This document shows positions 7,481 to 16,346 of a stretch of DNA of 64,000 bases, one piece after another; the first letter of the stretch is position 1; each line of letters starts with the position of its first letter. The DNA comes from Actinoplanes ianthinogenes (lineage in GTDB: Bacteria; Actinomycetota; Actinomycetes; Mycobacteriales; Micromonosporaceae): positions 8,128,501-8,192,500 of the forward strand of contig NZ_AP023356.1 of assembly GCF_018324205.1 (NCBI RefSeq), in the 5' to 3' direction. Under the pieces are notes generated by a model, which was not told the origin of the DNA, made no database searches, and saw nothing but the letters and a program-made list of their open reading frames with translations. The position numbers and the translations under genes were made by a program.

Positions 7481-8940
7481 GGCCCGCCGAACCAGCGGCG
7501 CAGCGCGACGACCAGCTCCGCCGTCCCGGGTGACGGGCTGGACGACGACCAGGCCACGTAGTTGTCCGGCCGGACCAGCATCGCGGTCCCCTCCGGCAGC
7601 GGCGCGGTCACCAGGTCCACCCGGTCCCGCCACGGCGCGACCACGTCGGTCAGCGTTCCGGTGGTGTCCACGAGCAGGGGGCGGCCGGAGTGCGTCAGGG
7701 AACCCAGATCCGGCGCGAATCCGCCCATCCCGGCGTACCGGAAATCTGTCCCCGCGAGGAGCGCGGCCAGACGGCGGACCACGACCTCCTCCTCCAGCAA
7801 CTCGGCGAAGAGCGCGCGCAGCGCGGTCACCGCCGGCCCCGGCCCGGCCAGCACGCTCTGTGCCTGGGTGTGCATGACTACCCGCTCGGCCACCGGCCGC
7901 CGCTCCGACTCGTAGGTGTCGAGCAGCCCGTCCGGGGCCCAGCCCCGCACCTCGGCCGCGAGTTTCCAGCCCAGGTTGATCGCGTCCTGGAGGCCCAGGT
8001 TGAGACCCGGACCGCCGATCGCGGAGTGCACGTGCGCCGCGTCGCCGAGCAGGATCACGCGGTCCTTGCGATAGCGGTCGGCGATCCGGGTGTTGCCGCT
8101 CGCGAGCCGGCGCAGCGTGTGCGGTTCCGGACCGGTCGGCGGCAGCAGCGGCACCTCGACACCGAGCACGTAGTGCAGCGTCTCGAGCACCTCGGCCAGC
8201 GTCACCGGCGCGTCACCGGCCGGTCGCGCGGTGGTCGCGACGCTGATCAGGTTCCGCCCGTCCGGGAACGGGGCGAAGGCGACCATGCCGCGCTCGGTGC
8301 GGTGGTGCTGGAACGGCGGCACCGGCCCGTAGCCGGGAATCAACAGGCCACCGGTCTGCGGATCGCGCAGTTCGGCGGGCACGTCGACGACGGCGGTGCG
8401 CGACACCGAGTCGTCATCGGTGACACCGGGGAAGGCGAAACCGGTCAGCTTGCGGGTCAGGCTGCGTCCGCCGTCCGCCCCGACGACGTAGCGGGCCTCG
8501 ACCTGGTAGGGCCCGTCCGGGCCGGTCACGGCCACGACCACCCGGTCCTCCTTCTGATCCAGACCGGTCAGCTCGTGTCCACCCCGGACCTCCACGCCGA
8601 GTTCGGCGGCGCGCTCGCCGAGCATCGCCTCGATCTTCTGCTGCGGCGCGAGCAGGATCCGCATCGGGTTGTCGCCGATCCCGGCGAGGTGCAGGGGAAA
8701 CGCGCCGAAGACGTGGCCGGGCGTGGGTTCCGGTCCGCCGGGCCGTCCGGTGAGGCGTTCGTAGAGGCCGCGCCGGTGCAGCATCGGCACGATCTGACCG
8801 ACCAGGCCGTTGGCGCGCTGCTCGGTGGACGGGCCGGTGCGGCGTTCGAGGACGAGCGGCTGGATGCCGTTGAGGGCGAGCTCGCAGGCGAGCATGAGTC
8901 CATTGGGGCCCGCTCCGGCGATCAGAACATCAAAAGACAT
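7465..8940 (-). CDS. FAD-dependent aromatic monooxygenase
   Basis: Class A flavoprotein hydroxylase of 491 aa. It has the dinucleotide site VLIAGAGPNGLMLACELA, the DG motif GADGGRSLTRKL and the GD motif ILLGDAAHVHSAIGGPGLN; the C-terminus is the thioredoxin-like extension seen in phenol/rifampicin-type hydroxylases. The start MSFDVLIAG at 8940 has AAGAAGGG about 8 nt upstream; the longer open frame lacks a ribosome site. The next gene upstream is a TetR regulator on the same strand, so it is a likely target of that regulator. Substrate unknown. Confidence 0.88.
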   Translation of the reverse strand: MSFDVLIAGAGPNGLMLACELALNGIQPLVLERRTGPSTEQRANGLVGQIVPMLHRRGLYERLTGRPGGPEPTPGHVFGAFPLHLAGIGDNPMRILLAPQQKIEAMLGERAAELGVEVRGGHELTGLDQKEDRVVVAVTGPDGPYQVEARYVVGADGGRSLTRKLTGFAFPGVTDDDSVSRTAVVDVPAELRDPQTGGLLIPGYGPVPPFQHHRTERGMVAFAPFPDGRNLISVATTARPAGDAPVTLAEVLETLHYVLGVEVPLLPPTGPEPHTLRRLASGNTRIADRYRKDRVILLGDAAHVHSAIGGPGLNLGLQDAINLGWKLAAEVRGWAPDGLLDTYESERRPVAERVVMHTQAQSVLAGPGPAVTALRALFAELLEEEVVVRRLAALLAGTDFRYAGMGGFAPDLGSLTHSGRPLLVDTTGTLTDVVAPWRDRVDLVTAPLPEGTAMLVRPDNYVAWSSSSPSPGTAELVVALRRWFGGPQLSI

Positions 8941-9046
8941 GATAAAACCCTTCTTTGCGTACGAAGATGGGCGCGCGTCGACCACGAGCGGCGCCGTTTC
9001 GGGCTTTACGGGTTTCTGTGGCGCCGGGCTGTGCCGGGCCACTCGT

Positions 9047-9072
9047 TTGTCCACAGTCGGGGGTTGTCCACA
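9047..9072 (+). promoter_or_regulatory. Two DnaA-box-like 9-mers
   Basis: Two perfect TTGTCCACA sequences (9047-9055 and 9064-9072) lie in the same orientation 17 bp apart. TTGTCCACA is the established DnaA-box consensus of GC-rich actinobacteria. They are in the 404-bp gap 8941-9344 between the monooxygenase and TetR genes. No AT-rich stretch, dnaA or dnaN is nearby, so this is not oriC. It may titrate DnaA or be chance. Confidence 0.45.
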
Positions 9073-9147
9073 GGGCGACTCATGCGTCCTGCTGTTCTCC
9101 GCGACAATGGCTGTGGGGTCGCCCCCCAGTGGAGGGTGGGGGTGTTG

Positions 9148-9218
9148 GTCAGGGTTGGGAGAGGCCCGCCCGGAGCCGGCGCGACGCCTCCGTCAGCAGC
9201 GCCGGCACCGTGGTCCAG
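9148..9218 (-). pseudogene. Duplicated remnant of the TetR gene 3' end
   Basis: About 71 bp here are nearly identical to 9344-9414, the last 71 bp of the adjacent TetR gene including its stop. Read on the minus strand it encodes TTVPALLTEASRRLRAGLSQP followed by a stop, against TTVPALLTEALRLLRAGLPQP in the intact gene. Sequence 9219-9343 is not related to the gene. This is the leftover of a local duplication or of a deleted paralogue. The rest of the gap 8941-9147 shows nothing but the DnaA-like boxes. Confidence 0.75.
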
Positions 9219-9344
9219 CAGCACCGAGCCAGCCCGACCTGCGTCGACCCGCCCAGCCGCCTTGCCGGGTTGTCTCCACCGCGCTGAGACGCCCAGCCGT
9301 AGTGCTCACCCGGATCGAGACGATCCGAGCCGTGCGCGTTGTCG

Positions 9345-9950
9345 TCAGGGTTGGGGAAGGCCCGCCCGGAGCAGGCGCAGCGCCTCCGTCAGCAGCGCCG
9401 GCACGGTGGTCCAGTCCCCGCCGACCACCTGGAACTGCCTGACGGCCACGGTGTTGGCCGCCAGCACCGCCGCGGCCACCAGTTTCGGATAAAGGTCCCG
9501 GTCCACGTCGAGCCCGGTGCGCTCGGCGATCGCCAGCCCGATCGCCCGCACCGCGTCGTCGCCGCCGCGCAGGATCTCGGCCTGGATGGCGGGCACGGTG
9601 ACCATCTCCCGCACCCCGGTCACCCAGAGATCGAGATCGGGCGGCGCCGTGACCTCCGGACCCGGGGTGAAGGCCGTCAGCACCGCCTGGGTGATGGCGT
9701 CCCAGAGCGGCTCGCCGGCCGGCCGCTCGCGCAGCGCGTCCGCCACGGCGAAGCAACGGTCCCGGTGCCGGGCCGCGACCGCCTCGGCCTTGCTGGAGAA
9801 GTAGTTGTTGAAGGTGCGGGGTGACACCCCGGCGGCCGCCGCGATGTCCTCCACCAGCACCCCGTCATAACCCCGCTCGACGATGAGCCGGATCGCGGCC
9901 CAGCTGAGCGCGGCCCGGGTCGCCTGTTTCTTGGTTTCCCGGAGTCCCAT
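9345..9950 (-). CDS. TetR-family transcriptional regulator
   Basis: Regulator of 201 aa. The N-terminal helix-turn-helix reads VEDIAAAAGVSPRTFNNYF (about residues 34-52), followed by the SKAEAVAARH linker and an all-helical ligand domain. ATG 9950 was chosen because TACGGT (9958-9963, minus strand) lies 7 nt before it; a longer frame would run through a terminator hairpin. An 18-bp perfect inverted repeat sits directly upstream of that -10 box and could be its operator. The likely target is the monooxygenase gene downstream, 404 bp away on the same strand. Confidence 0.88.
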   Translation of the reverse strand: MGLRETKKQATRAALSWAAIRLIVERGYDGVLVEDIAAAAGVSPRTFNNYFSSKAEAVAARHRDRCFAVADALRERPAGEPLWDAITQAVLTAFTPGPEVTAPPDLDLWVTGVREMVTVPAIQAEILRGGDDAVRAIGLAIAERTGLDVDRDLYPKLVAAAVLAANTVAVRQFQVVGGDWTTVPALLTEALRLLRAGLPQP

Positions 9951-9966
9951 GGGAACCACCGTAGCA

Positions 9967-10006
9967 AAAACTGCGTGCCCCGCAAAGTTGCGGGGCACGC
10001 AGTTTT
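9967..10006 (-). terminator. Perfect 18-bp hairpin: terminator, possibly also operator
   Basis: Stem 9967-9984 pairs exactly with 9989-10006 around the loop AAGT. On the minus strand the stem ends in TTTTTG, a good intrinsic terminator for the ABC exporter gene that ends at 10031. It also lies where the -35 region of the TetR gene should be, only a few bases from its -10 box, so an additional operator role is possible. Confidence 0.8.
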
Positions 10007-10030
10007 CTCAGCCTGGTCTCAGTTGCGGGC

Positions 10031-13000
10031 TCAGCCGGCCAGGTGACCCCAGCGGTCCTCCAGCTCCGACCAGGTGCCCTGGTCCTCGGCCTTGCCGCCG
10101 ATCAGGACGACCACGTGGTCGGCCTGGGCCAGCGCCGCCCGCTTCGACGTCGAACCGACCACGGTCACCCCGTGCGAGCGCAGCGCCCGCCAGAGCTCCA
10201 GCTCCGTGGTCACGTCCAGCGCCGAGGACACGTCGTCGGCGATCAGCAGCTCGGTACGCGGTGCGAGCGCCCGGGCCAGCGCCAGCCGCTGGAGCTGGCC
10301 GCCGGAGAGCCGGGTGCCCTTGTGCCCGATCAGCAGCCCCAGGCCGCCGCCGGCCGCGGACAGGTCGTGCTCCAGCTGCGCCACCGAGACCGCGTCGGCC
10401 GCGTCCACCTCGTGCCCGAGCTGGATGTTGTCGGCCACCGTCCCGGACAGCACCCGGGGCAGCTGGGCCACGTAACCCACCTGGTTCGGGCGCAGGAACA
10501 GTTCCGGGTCGCGGACCGGCTCACCGTTCCAGCGCAGGTCGCCGGTGTGGTGCACGATCCCGGCGAGGGCGCGCAGCAGCGACGACTTGCCCGACCCGAC
10601 CGGGCCGACCACCAGCACCAGCTGACCGCGGTTCACGGTCAGGTCGACGTCCCGGACGCCCTGGGCGCCGTTCTCGTGCACCGCGCTGAAGCCGCGCAGC
10701 TCCAGCGTGCGCAACGGGTTGCGCGGCGCGGCCGGCGGCGCCGGCGCGGTGCCGGCCGAGATGTCCACCCCGGTGACCTCCGCCGAGTACTGCGCGGAAC
10801 CGGTCATCGCGACCGTCCGCCGCGTCCACACCTTGGCCGACGGGTAGTGCGACACCAGCGACGCGGTCGTCCACGCGAACCACCGCGCCGAGCCCAGCGT
10901 CGCCACCGCGATCAGCGTCGCCGCCGAGCTGAGCCGGTCGGACAGGTACAGCGCCCAGACCGCGATCGGCAGCAGGCCGCTGGCGATCGACGGCGTGGAC
11001 CGCGCCCACACCTGGATCGCGATCTCCCGCCACTGGAGCTCGCTGCGCGTCGCGTCCAGCCGGGCCAGGTGACCCAGCACCGGCTCGGTCGCGCCGGCCA
11101 GCTTCACCGTGCGCGCCGCCGACAGCGACGACACCAGCGAGGTCGCGAACGCCGCGCGGGCCGCCACGGTCCGCCGGGCGGCCCGCTCCAGCCGCGGCCC
11201 GAACAGGGTCGCGGCCAGCCCGGACACCAGCATGGTGCCGAGGAAGAACAGGGCCGGCACCAGCGACCGCGAGGTCACCGTCATGGCCACCGCGACGATC
11301 AGCGCGACACCGCTGTCGATCAGGTTGTCGGCCAGCATCACCACCCGCTCGGTGTCGCCGCCCTGGGCGACCACCTCGGCCGGGGTGTGCTTGCTGACCC
11401 GCCGCGGCCCGATCTGCCCGTGCACCAGGCGCAGGCTGATCCGCAGCATCTGCCGCACCCACCACTCGGGGAACCAGGCGCCGGTGTAGTAAAGCGTCGG
11501 GATCAGGGCGAGCAGGGCCACCGCGATGCCCAGGGCCGGCGGCATCGGGCTGCCGACGCCGTCCACCACGTCGGCCCAGAGCAGCGGCAGCACCACCCCG
11601 TCGAGTCCGAACAGGACCAGCAGCACGAACAGGCCGACGGCGCCGAGACCGTACCGGGCGTCGTTGGTGGCCAGCCGGGCGATCTCCCGCATGGTCCGGG
11701 TCGGCGGCGGGGTGGGCAGCGGCGGCGCGTCCACCGTGGGCAGCGGGTTGGCCAGCGCGTCCGCGCCGAGCTCCAGCCGCACCGCGGCGTCCCAGTCGCC
11801 CTGCTCCTCGCTGTCGACCAGCAGCCCGCCGCCGTTGGGTGACGAGGCCTGGGCCGGGACGGCCAGGTTGCTGCTCGCCATCAGCTCGGCGAAGCGGCGG
11901 GACTCGCGCAGCGGACCGGCCTCCAGGACCTGACCGTCGGCGAGCACCACGACCTCGTCGCAGCGCTGCACCGAGGAGAGCCGGTGCGCCACGATCACGC
12001 CGATCCGGCCGTCGAGCAGCCGGTCGGTGGCCCGCTGCACCCAGGACTCGGTGACCGGGTCCATCCGGGCGGTCGCCTCGTCCAGGATCACCACCTGCGG
12101 GTCGCGGACCAGGATCCGGGCGAACGCCACCAGCTGCTCCTGCCCGGCGGAGAGCTTGTAGCCGCCCTCGCCGAGCTTGGTGTCGATGCCGTCCGGCAGA
12201 GCGTCGGCCCAGGCGGTCAGGCCCAGCTCGTCGAGCGCCGCACCGGCCCGGGGCAGCAGCTCCTCGTCGAAGAGAGCGATGTTCTCGGCCAGCGTGCCGG
12301 CCAGGATCTCGGTGCGCTGCGGGACGATCGCGGTCCACCGGCGCAGGCCCTCGACGGCCAGGTCGTTGAGGTCGGCGCCGCCGAGGAACACCGTGCCGCG
12401 CGGCACGTCGACGGCCCGGGTCAGCACCTTGGCCAGCGTGGACTTGCCGGAGCCGGTCCGGCCGATCAGCGCATAGGAACGGCCCCGGGCGAAGGTGAGA
12501 GTCACCCCGCGCAGGGCCGGTGGCCGGGTGCTGTCGGCCTCACCGTATTGGAAGGTGAGGTTTCTGACCTCGAGGTCACCGTCGGCCGGCGCGGCGCCCT
12601 CGGTCGGCTCCTGCGCGACGGCACTGAGCATCTGCACCCGGCCCCAGGCGCCGAGCGCGTTCTGCAGCTCGGGCACCATCCGGGTGACGTGCTCCAGGGT
12701 GCCGCCGAAGCCGAGCGCGAGCAGCCACACGCCGGTCAGCCGGGCGCCGTCGATGTGTCCGGTGACCAGGGCCCAGGCGCCGATCATGACGAGCGAGGCG
12801 ATCAGCGTACGCGTGATCGCCCCGGCCCACATGGTCACCCGGGACGACGATCGCCAGACCCGCCGCCCCCGGGCCAGCACTTCGCGAGCCCGGTCGGCGA
12901 AGAGCCGGTGCACGTACGGCGCGGCCAGGCTGGTCCGCACGTCGTCCTGCCCGTGGATCGCCTCCTCCATCACGGCGGCCAGGTCGGACCAGGCCTCCTC

Positions 13001-13528
13001 CTCGGCGATGCGCACCGGCCCGATCCGCTGGATCGGCTTGTTCATGGTGAGCCAGATCAGCACGCTGACGGCGATCATGGCGAGACCGGCCGGCCACCAG
13101 ACGAAGAACGCGGTGACGATGGAGAGCGTGGCCACCGCGATCGACTGGGCGATCCGGACGCCGCTGCCGCGCAGCTCGGAACCGACCTGGTAGACGTCCG
13201 AGTCGATCCGGTCGAGCAGCTCGCCGACCGGCGTGTTCTCCAGGGTCGGGATGTCCTGGCCGAACGCCACCCGGTTCAGTCCACGCCGGACCCGGGCCGC
13301 CCAGTCGGCGGTCAGCCGGGCGGCGACCAGGCCGACGACGACGTCACTGACCACCACCGCGCCGAGCGCCACGGCCAGGGCCACGAACAGCGGACCGGAT
13401 CGGTCGACCAGCACCGGGCCGGCGAGCGCGAGCGCCAGTGCCGATCCGGCCGCGCCGAGAACGATCAGGAACGCGGCCAGAGCTGTGCGCCTTCGGGAGG
13501 TAACCCACAGGTCGGTGAGCAGACGCAT
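10031..13528 (-). CDS. ABC exporter, two fused TMD-NBD halves
   Basis: Full-length type I ABC exporter of 1165 aa. The order is TMD1 (about 1-290), NBD1 (325-560), TMD2 (625-890), NBD2 (940-1165). NBD1 has Walker A GRTGSGKST, signature LSAGQEQLVAFA and Walker B VVILDEATARMD; NBD2 has GPVGSGKSS, LSGGQLQRLALA and LLIADDVSSALD. In NBD2 the residue after the Walker B Asp is Asp in place of the catalytic Glu (ADDVSS), and NBD1 has Glu, so one of the two ATP sites is probably degenerate. The start at 13528 has AGGA 7 nt upstream. Substrate unknown; a drug or lipid export role is an inference. Confidence 0.92.
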   Translation of the reverse strand: MRLLTDLWVTSRRRTALAAFLIVLGAAGSALALALAGPVLVDRSGPLFVALAVALGAVVVSDVVVGLVAARLTADWAARVRRGLNRVAFGQDIPTLENTPVGELLDRIDSDVYQVGSELRGSGVRIAQSIAVATLSIVTAFFVWWPAGLAMIAVSVLIWLTMNKPIQRIGPVRIAEEEAWSDLAAVMEEAIHGQDDVRTSLAAPYVHRLFADRAREVLARGRRVWRSSSRVTMWAGAITRTLIASLVMIGAWALVTGHIDGARLTGVWLLALGFGGTLEHVTRMVPELQNALGAWGRVQMLSAVAQEPTEGAAPADGDLEVRNLTFQYGEADSTRPPALRGVTLTFARGRSYALIGRTGSGKSTLAKVLTRAVDVPRGTVFLGGADLNDLAVEGLRRWTAIVPQRTEILAGTLAENIALFDEELLPRAGAALDELGLTAWADALPDGIDTKLGEGGYKLSAGQEQLVAFARILVRDPQVVILDEATARMDPVTESWVQRATDRLLDGRIGVIVAHRLSSVQRCDEVVVLADGQVLEAGPLRESRRFAELMASSNLAVPAQASSPNGGGLLVDSEEQGDWDAAVRLELGADALANPLPTVDAPPLPTPPPTRTMREIARLATNDARYGLGAVGLFVLLVLFGLDGVVLPLLWADVVDGVGSPMPPALGIAVALLALIPTLYYTGAWFPEWWVRQMLRISLRLVHGQIGPRRVSKHTPAEVVAQGGDTERVVMLADNLIDSGVALIVAVAMTVTSRSLVPALFFLGTMLVSGLAATLFGPRLERAARRTVAARAAFATSLVSSLSAARTVKLAGATEPVLGHLARLDATRSELQWREIAIQVWARSTPSIASGLLPIAVWALYLSDRLSSAATLIAVATLGSARWFAWTTASLVSHYPSAKVWTRRTVAMTGSAQYSAEVTGVDISAGTAPAPPAAPRNPLRTLELRGFSAVHENGAQGVRDVDLTVNRGQLVLVVGPVGSGKSSLLRALAGIVHHTGDLRWNGEPVRDPELFLRPNQVGYVAQLPRVLSGTVADNIQLGHEVDAADAVSVAQLEHDLSAAGGGLGLLIGHKGTRLSGGQLQRLALARALAPRTELLIADDVSSALDVTTELELWRALRSHGVTVVGSTSKRAALAQADHVVVLIGGKAEDQGTWSELEDRWGHLAG

Positions 13529-13648
13529 AGAAAGTCCTCTGGACGATGGGTGAAAGGCGGTACCCCATCCTGCTGCGGCCCGTTCGAAGCGCTCAACCGG
13601 TTTAATCCGGGCATGTCACCCAGCAGAGGCGTGCAGTGATCATGATCT

Positions 13649-14263
13649 CTAGCGGAACTGGACCGTGCCCAGCATCTCCTCGAACGCGGTGAAGAACGCC
13701 GGATCCGGGCCGGCGCTGGGCACCCGCGCCCAGGCCAGCATCGTGCCGCTGGTCGTGGTCACCACGGCGAGCCGCAGCAGCGAGGCCGGCAGCGGCCCGA
13801 AGCAGCCCGCGGCCGGATCGGCGCCCTGCGGGCAGCCGAACGCGTCGCTCAGCGAGCCGGTGGTGGTGACGGTCATCAGCGTCGCCGGCCGGCCGCCGAC
13901 CGTGATCGAGGTCTTGTCCGCCACGGTGACCCCGGCTGCCTTGAGCGTCTCCAGATACTGCGCCAGCTGGTCCGGCGGGATCGAGGCGGTGGTGCTGCCC
14001 GACGGGTAGACGGCGACCGGGGCCAGGAAGGACACCTTGTCGTCGGCCGTCGCGGCCGAGGTCCAGGTGAGCGTGCGGGCCGACTCGAGCGGCGGCGACT
14101 TCAGCCCCGGCGCCGGGACCACGGTCAGCGGCACGATGAACGTGATCGTCGAGTAGGCCCCGGCCGGGGCGGACGACGACGCGTCGGGCGTGTCGTTGCC
14201 GCAGCCGGTGGCAGCCGTGACGGCCAGCAGGGCGATGGCCGCCGCCAGGACGCGTCGGTACAT
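13649..14263 (-). CDS. Putative lipoprotein of unknown function
   Basis: Protein of 204 aa with signal peptide and lipobox (AATGCGN, Cys at about residue 21) followed by an Asp/Ser/Ala-rich linker. The mature domain (about 40-204) contains two cysteines (AFGCPQG and AAGCFGP) that could form a disulfide. No recognised family. The ATG at 14263 lies 7 nt after TAACGT on the minus strand, a likely leaderless promoter, so it seems to be expressed separately from the phosphoesterase upstream. Confidence 0.7.
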   Translation of the reverse strand: MYRRVLAAAIALLAVTAATGCGNDTPDASSSAPAGAYSTITFIVPLTVVPAPGLKSPPLESARTLTWTSAATADDKVSFLAPVAVYPSGSTTASIPPDQLAQYLETLKAAGVTVADKTSITVGGRPATLMTVTTTGSLSDAFGCPQGADPAAGCFGPLPASLLRLAVVTTTSGTMLAWARVPSAGPDPAFFTAFEEMLGTVQFR

Positions 14264-14286
14264 GGTCCGGACGTTATCGCCGAACC

Positions 14287-14329
14287 GATCGACCCGGATC
14301 GCCGCGAACGGCGGTGATCCGCGTCGATC
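14287..14329 (-). terminator. Long hairpin after the phosphoesterase gene
   Basis: Arms 14287-14305 and 14311-14329 pair at 18 of 19 positions (one C-C mismatch, one G-T wobble) around the loop GAACG. It follows the end of the metallophosphoesterase gene on the minus strand. There is no T-run, as is common for actinobacterial terminators. Confidence 0.55.
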
Positions 14330-14349
14330 CGTCAGCGCGGCTCAGCCGA

Positions 14350-15540
14350 TCATCCAGCCGACCGCAGGGTGAGCAGGGTGATCTCGCTGGGCGCGAAGAT
14401 CCGGAACGGCGGACCCCAGAAACCGGTGCCCCGGCTGGTGTAGAGCTGGGTGCGCTCCGAGTGCCGGGTCAGGCCCTGGAGGGCCGGCTGGTCGATGCGG
14501 ACCAGGTAGTGGAACGGCCACATCTGACCGCCGTGGGTGTGCCCGGACAGCTGGAGGTCGATGCCGTGCGCCACCGCGCCGGAGATCTGCTGCGGCTGGT
14601 GGGCCAGCAGCAGCACCGGCAGCTCGGGGTCGGCGCCGGCCAGCGCGGCCTCGTGGTCCATGTGGTGGCCCGGGACGCCGGAGCCGGCCGCGGTGCGGTC
14701 GTCGACGCCGGCCACGACCAGCGAGTCGCCGCCGCGGGAGACGACGAGATGCCGGTTGTGCAGGGCCTCCCAGCCGAGCGCGGACATGTGCTCGACCCAG
14801 CCCTGTGCGCCGCTCATGTACTCGTGGTTGCCGGTCACGTAGACCCGGGCCAGGCCGGCCCGCACGTCGCCGAGCGGCGCGGCCATCTCGCGGCGCTGCT
14901 CGACCTCGCCGTCGGCGATGTCACCGGTGTGCGCGACGATGTCCGCGTCCAGCGAGTTGATCACCTCGGTCACGCCGCGGGACCAGCGGGCGCGGTCGAT
15001 CGGGCCGTAGTGCGTGTCGGTGATCAGCACGACCCGCAGGCCGTCCAGCCCGCGGCCGAGCCGGGGGATGGTGACCTCCACCCGGCGGACCCGGGAGACG
15101 CGCATCGCCTCCACGTAGCCATGGACCAGCAGGATCAGGGAGACGACCAGGACCGCGACGGTGACCACCCGGGAGCGGACCGGGTCGGCGACCCCGGCGA
15201 GCGCCAGGACCAGGCCGAGGAGCTGGCCGAGGATCGACCAGACGAAGAGCACCCAGATCACGCCCAGAGCGGTGTCGGCGACCCGGGCGGCGGCGTCGTC
15301 GCGCCGGCCGTGCCCGCGGAACATGAGCACCGGGAAACCGGCCGCGACCAGCAGGAAAAGGACCGTGCCGGCGAGGAACACCGGGGCCGGCCAGGCGTTG
15401 CCGGACCAGACCAGGGTGGCCCACGGCACACCGAAGAGGAGGGCGATGACCGCCGTGAGAATCACACCGAACCGGGCGCCGGCCCGTCGCCGCCGAGGCT
15501 TCGCCTCGACCGCCTCATCCACTGACATGCGAGCAAGCAT
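14350..15540 (-). CDS. Membrane-anchored metallophosphoesterase
   Basis: Protein of 396 aa. The N-terminal 130 residues hold about four membrane segments (VILTAVIALLFGVPWATLVW, VFLAGTVLFLLVAAGFPVL and two more). The calcineurin-like domain follows with all metal motifs: DTHYG, GDIADGE, GNHEYM, the AHQP segment and GHTHGGQ. This resembles the YkuE/YaeI type of membrane phosphoesterases. Start 15540 has GAGG 7 nt upstream; ATG 15528 is an alternative. It begins 9 bp after the P-loop kinase gene and may be cotranscribed with it. Confidence 0.88.
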   Translation of the reverse strand: MLARMSVDEAVEAKPRRRRAGARFGVILTAVIALLFGVPWATLVWSGNAWPAPVFLAGTVLFLLVAAGFPVLMFRGHGRRDDAAARVADTALGVIWVLFVWSILGQLLGLVLALAGVADPVRSRVVTVAVLVVSLILLVHGYVEAMRVSRVRRVEVTIPRLGRGLDGLRVVLITDTHYGPIDRARWSRGVTEVINSLDADIVAHTGDIADGEVEQRREMAAPLGDVRAGLARVYVTGNHEYMSGAQGWVEHMSALGWEALHNRHLVVSRGGDSLVVAGVDDRTAAGSGVPGHHMDHEAALAGADPELPVLLLAHQPQQISGAVAHGIDLQLSGHTHGGQMWPFHYLVRIDQPALQGLTRHSERTQLYTSRGTGFWGPPFRIFAPSEITLLTLRSAG

Positions 15541-15549
15541 GCCACCGCC

Positions 15550-16245
15550 TCACGACAAAAACCCGTCCGCGGGATCAGCGGCCGGCGAACACAGCACCGC
15601 GGACGGGACGACCAGGTCGGCCCGGTCCCGGGTGGCGGCGATCAGGGTGGCGTTGCGCTCGTCGGTGCCGGTCGCCCAGGCCGCCGCGGCCTCCGGCGTC
15701 TTGCCGAACAGGACGTGCCGCGCGATCAGCCGCCGCAGTCGCTCGCCGTCGTCCAGGTCGGTGTACCAGACCTCGCCGAACACCTCCCGCAGCCCGGCCC
15801 ACCGGCCCTCGCCGAGCAGCAGGTAGTTCCCCTCGGTGACGATCAGGCGGGCCGCCCGGGGCACGCCGATGGCCCCCGCGATCGGCTGCTCCAGGACCCG
15901 CTCGAACCCCGGCGCGTACACCATGTCGTCCTCGTCGGCGAGCAGCCGGCGCAGCAGCGCGGCGTAACCCCAGCCGTCGAAGGTGTCCGGCGCCCCCTTG
16001 CGGTCGCGCAGCCCGAGCCGGTCCAGCTCGACGTCGGCCAGGTGGAAGCCATCCATCGGCACGTGCGCCACCCAGCTCCCGGCGGTCAGCCCGGGCGGCG
16101 GCGCCGGGGCGAGCGCGGCCAGCAGTGACTCGGCCAGGGTGGTCTTGCCGGCGCCGGGCGGCCCGGCGATGCCGAGCACCGCACGCCGGCCGCTGGCGAC
16201 GAGGGACCGGGCCCGGTTCACCAGATCGGGGAACGTGCGCGTCAT
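15550..16245 (-). CDS. P-loop nucleoside/sugar kinase (YggC/FrcK-like)
   Basis: Kinase-like P-loop NTPase of 231 aa related to uridine kinase, phosphoribulokinase and pantothenate kinase. It has Walker A GIAGPPGAGKTT, the substrate-binding block PMDGFHLADVELDRLG, a KGAPDTFDGWGY segment and the Walker-B-like LIVTEGNYLLL. The MDGFH and EGNYLL blocks are typical of the FrcK/YggC branch, whose members are associated with fructose metabolism. ATG 16245 lies 7 nt after TACGGT. No sugar transporter is adjacent, so the substrate is open. Confidence 0.82.
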   Translation of the reverse strand: MTRTFPDLVNRARSLVASGRRAVLGIAGPPGAGKTTLAESLLAALAPAPPPGLTAGSWVAHVPMDGFHLADVELDRLGLRDRKGAPDTFDGWGYAALLRRLLADEDDMVYAPGFERVLEQPIAGAIGVPRAARLIVTEGNYLLLGEGRWAGLREVFGEVWYTDLDDGERLRRLIARHVLFGKTPEAAAAWATGTDERNATLIAATRDRADLVVPSAVLCSPAADPADGFLS

Positions 16246-16346
16246 ACCGGAGACCGTACCGGCGGTCGGATAGACGACTGGGACGCGAGATGGGCGGCAG
16301 CGGCGGGGACTCTGGCGGAGTTCCCTCGATTACCGAAAGGACATAG

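Noticed and set aside
9047..9072. Chromosome or plasmid replication origin
   Set aside because: Only two DnaA boxes, no AT-rich unwinding region and no dnaA, dnaN or rep gene nearby.
9345..9998. TetR gene starting at 9998
   Set aside because: The extra N-terminus would be translated from an 18-bp terminator stem, and a -10 box with leaderless spacing supports ATG 9950.
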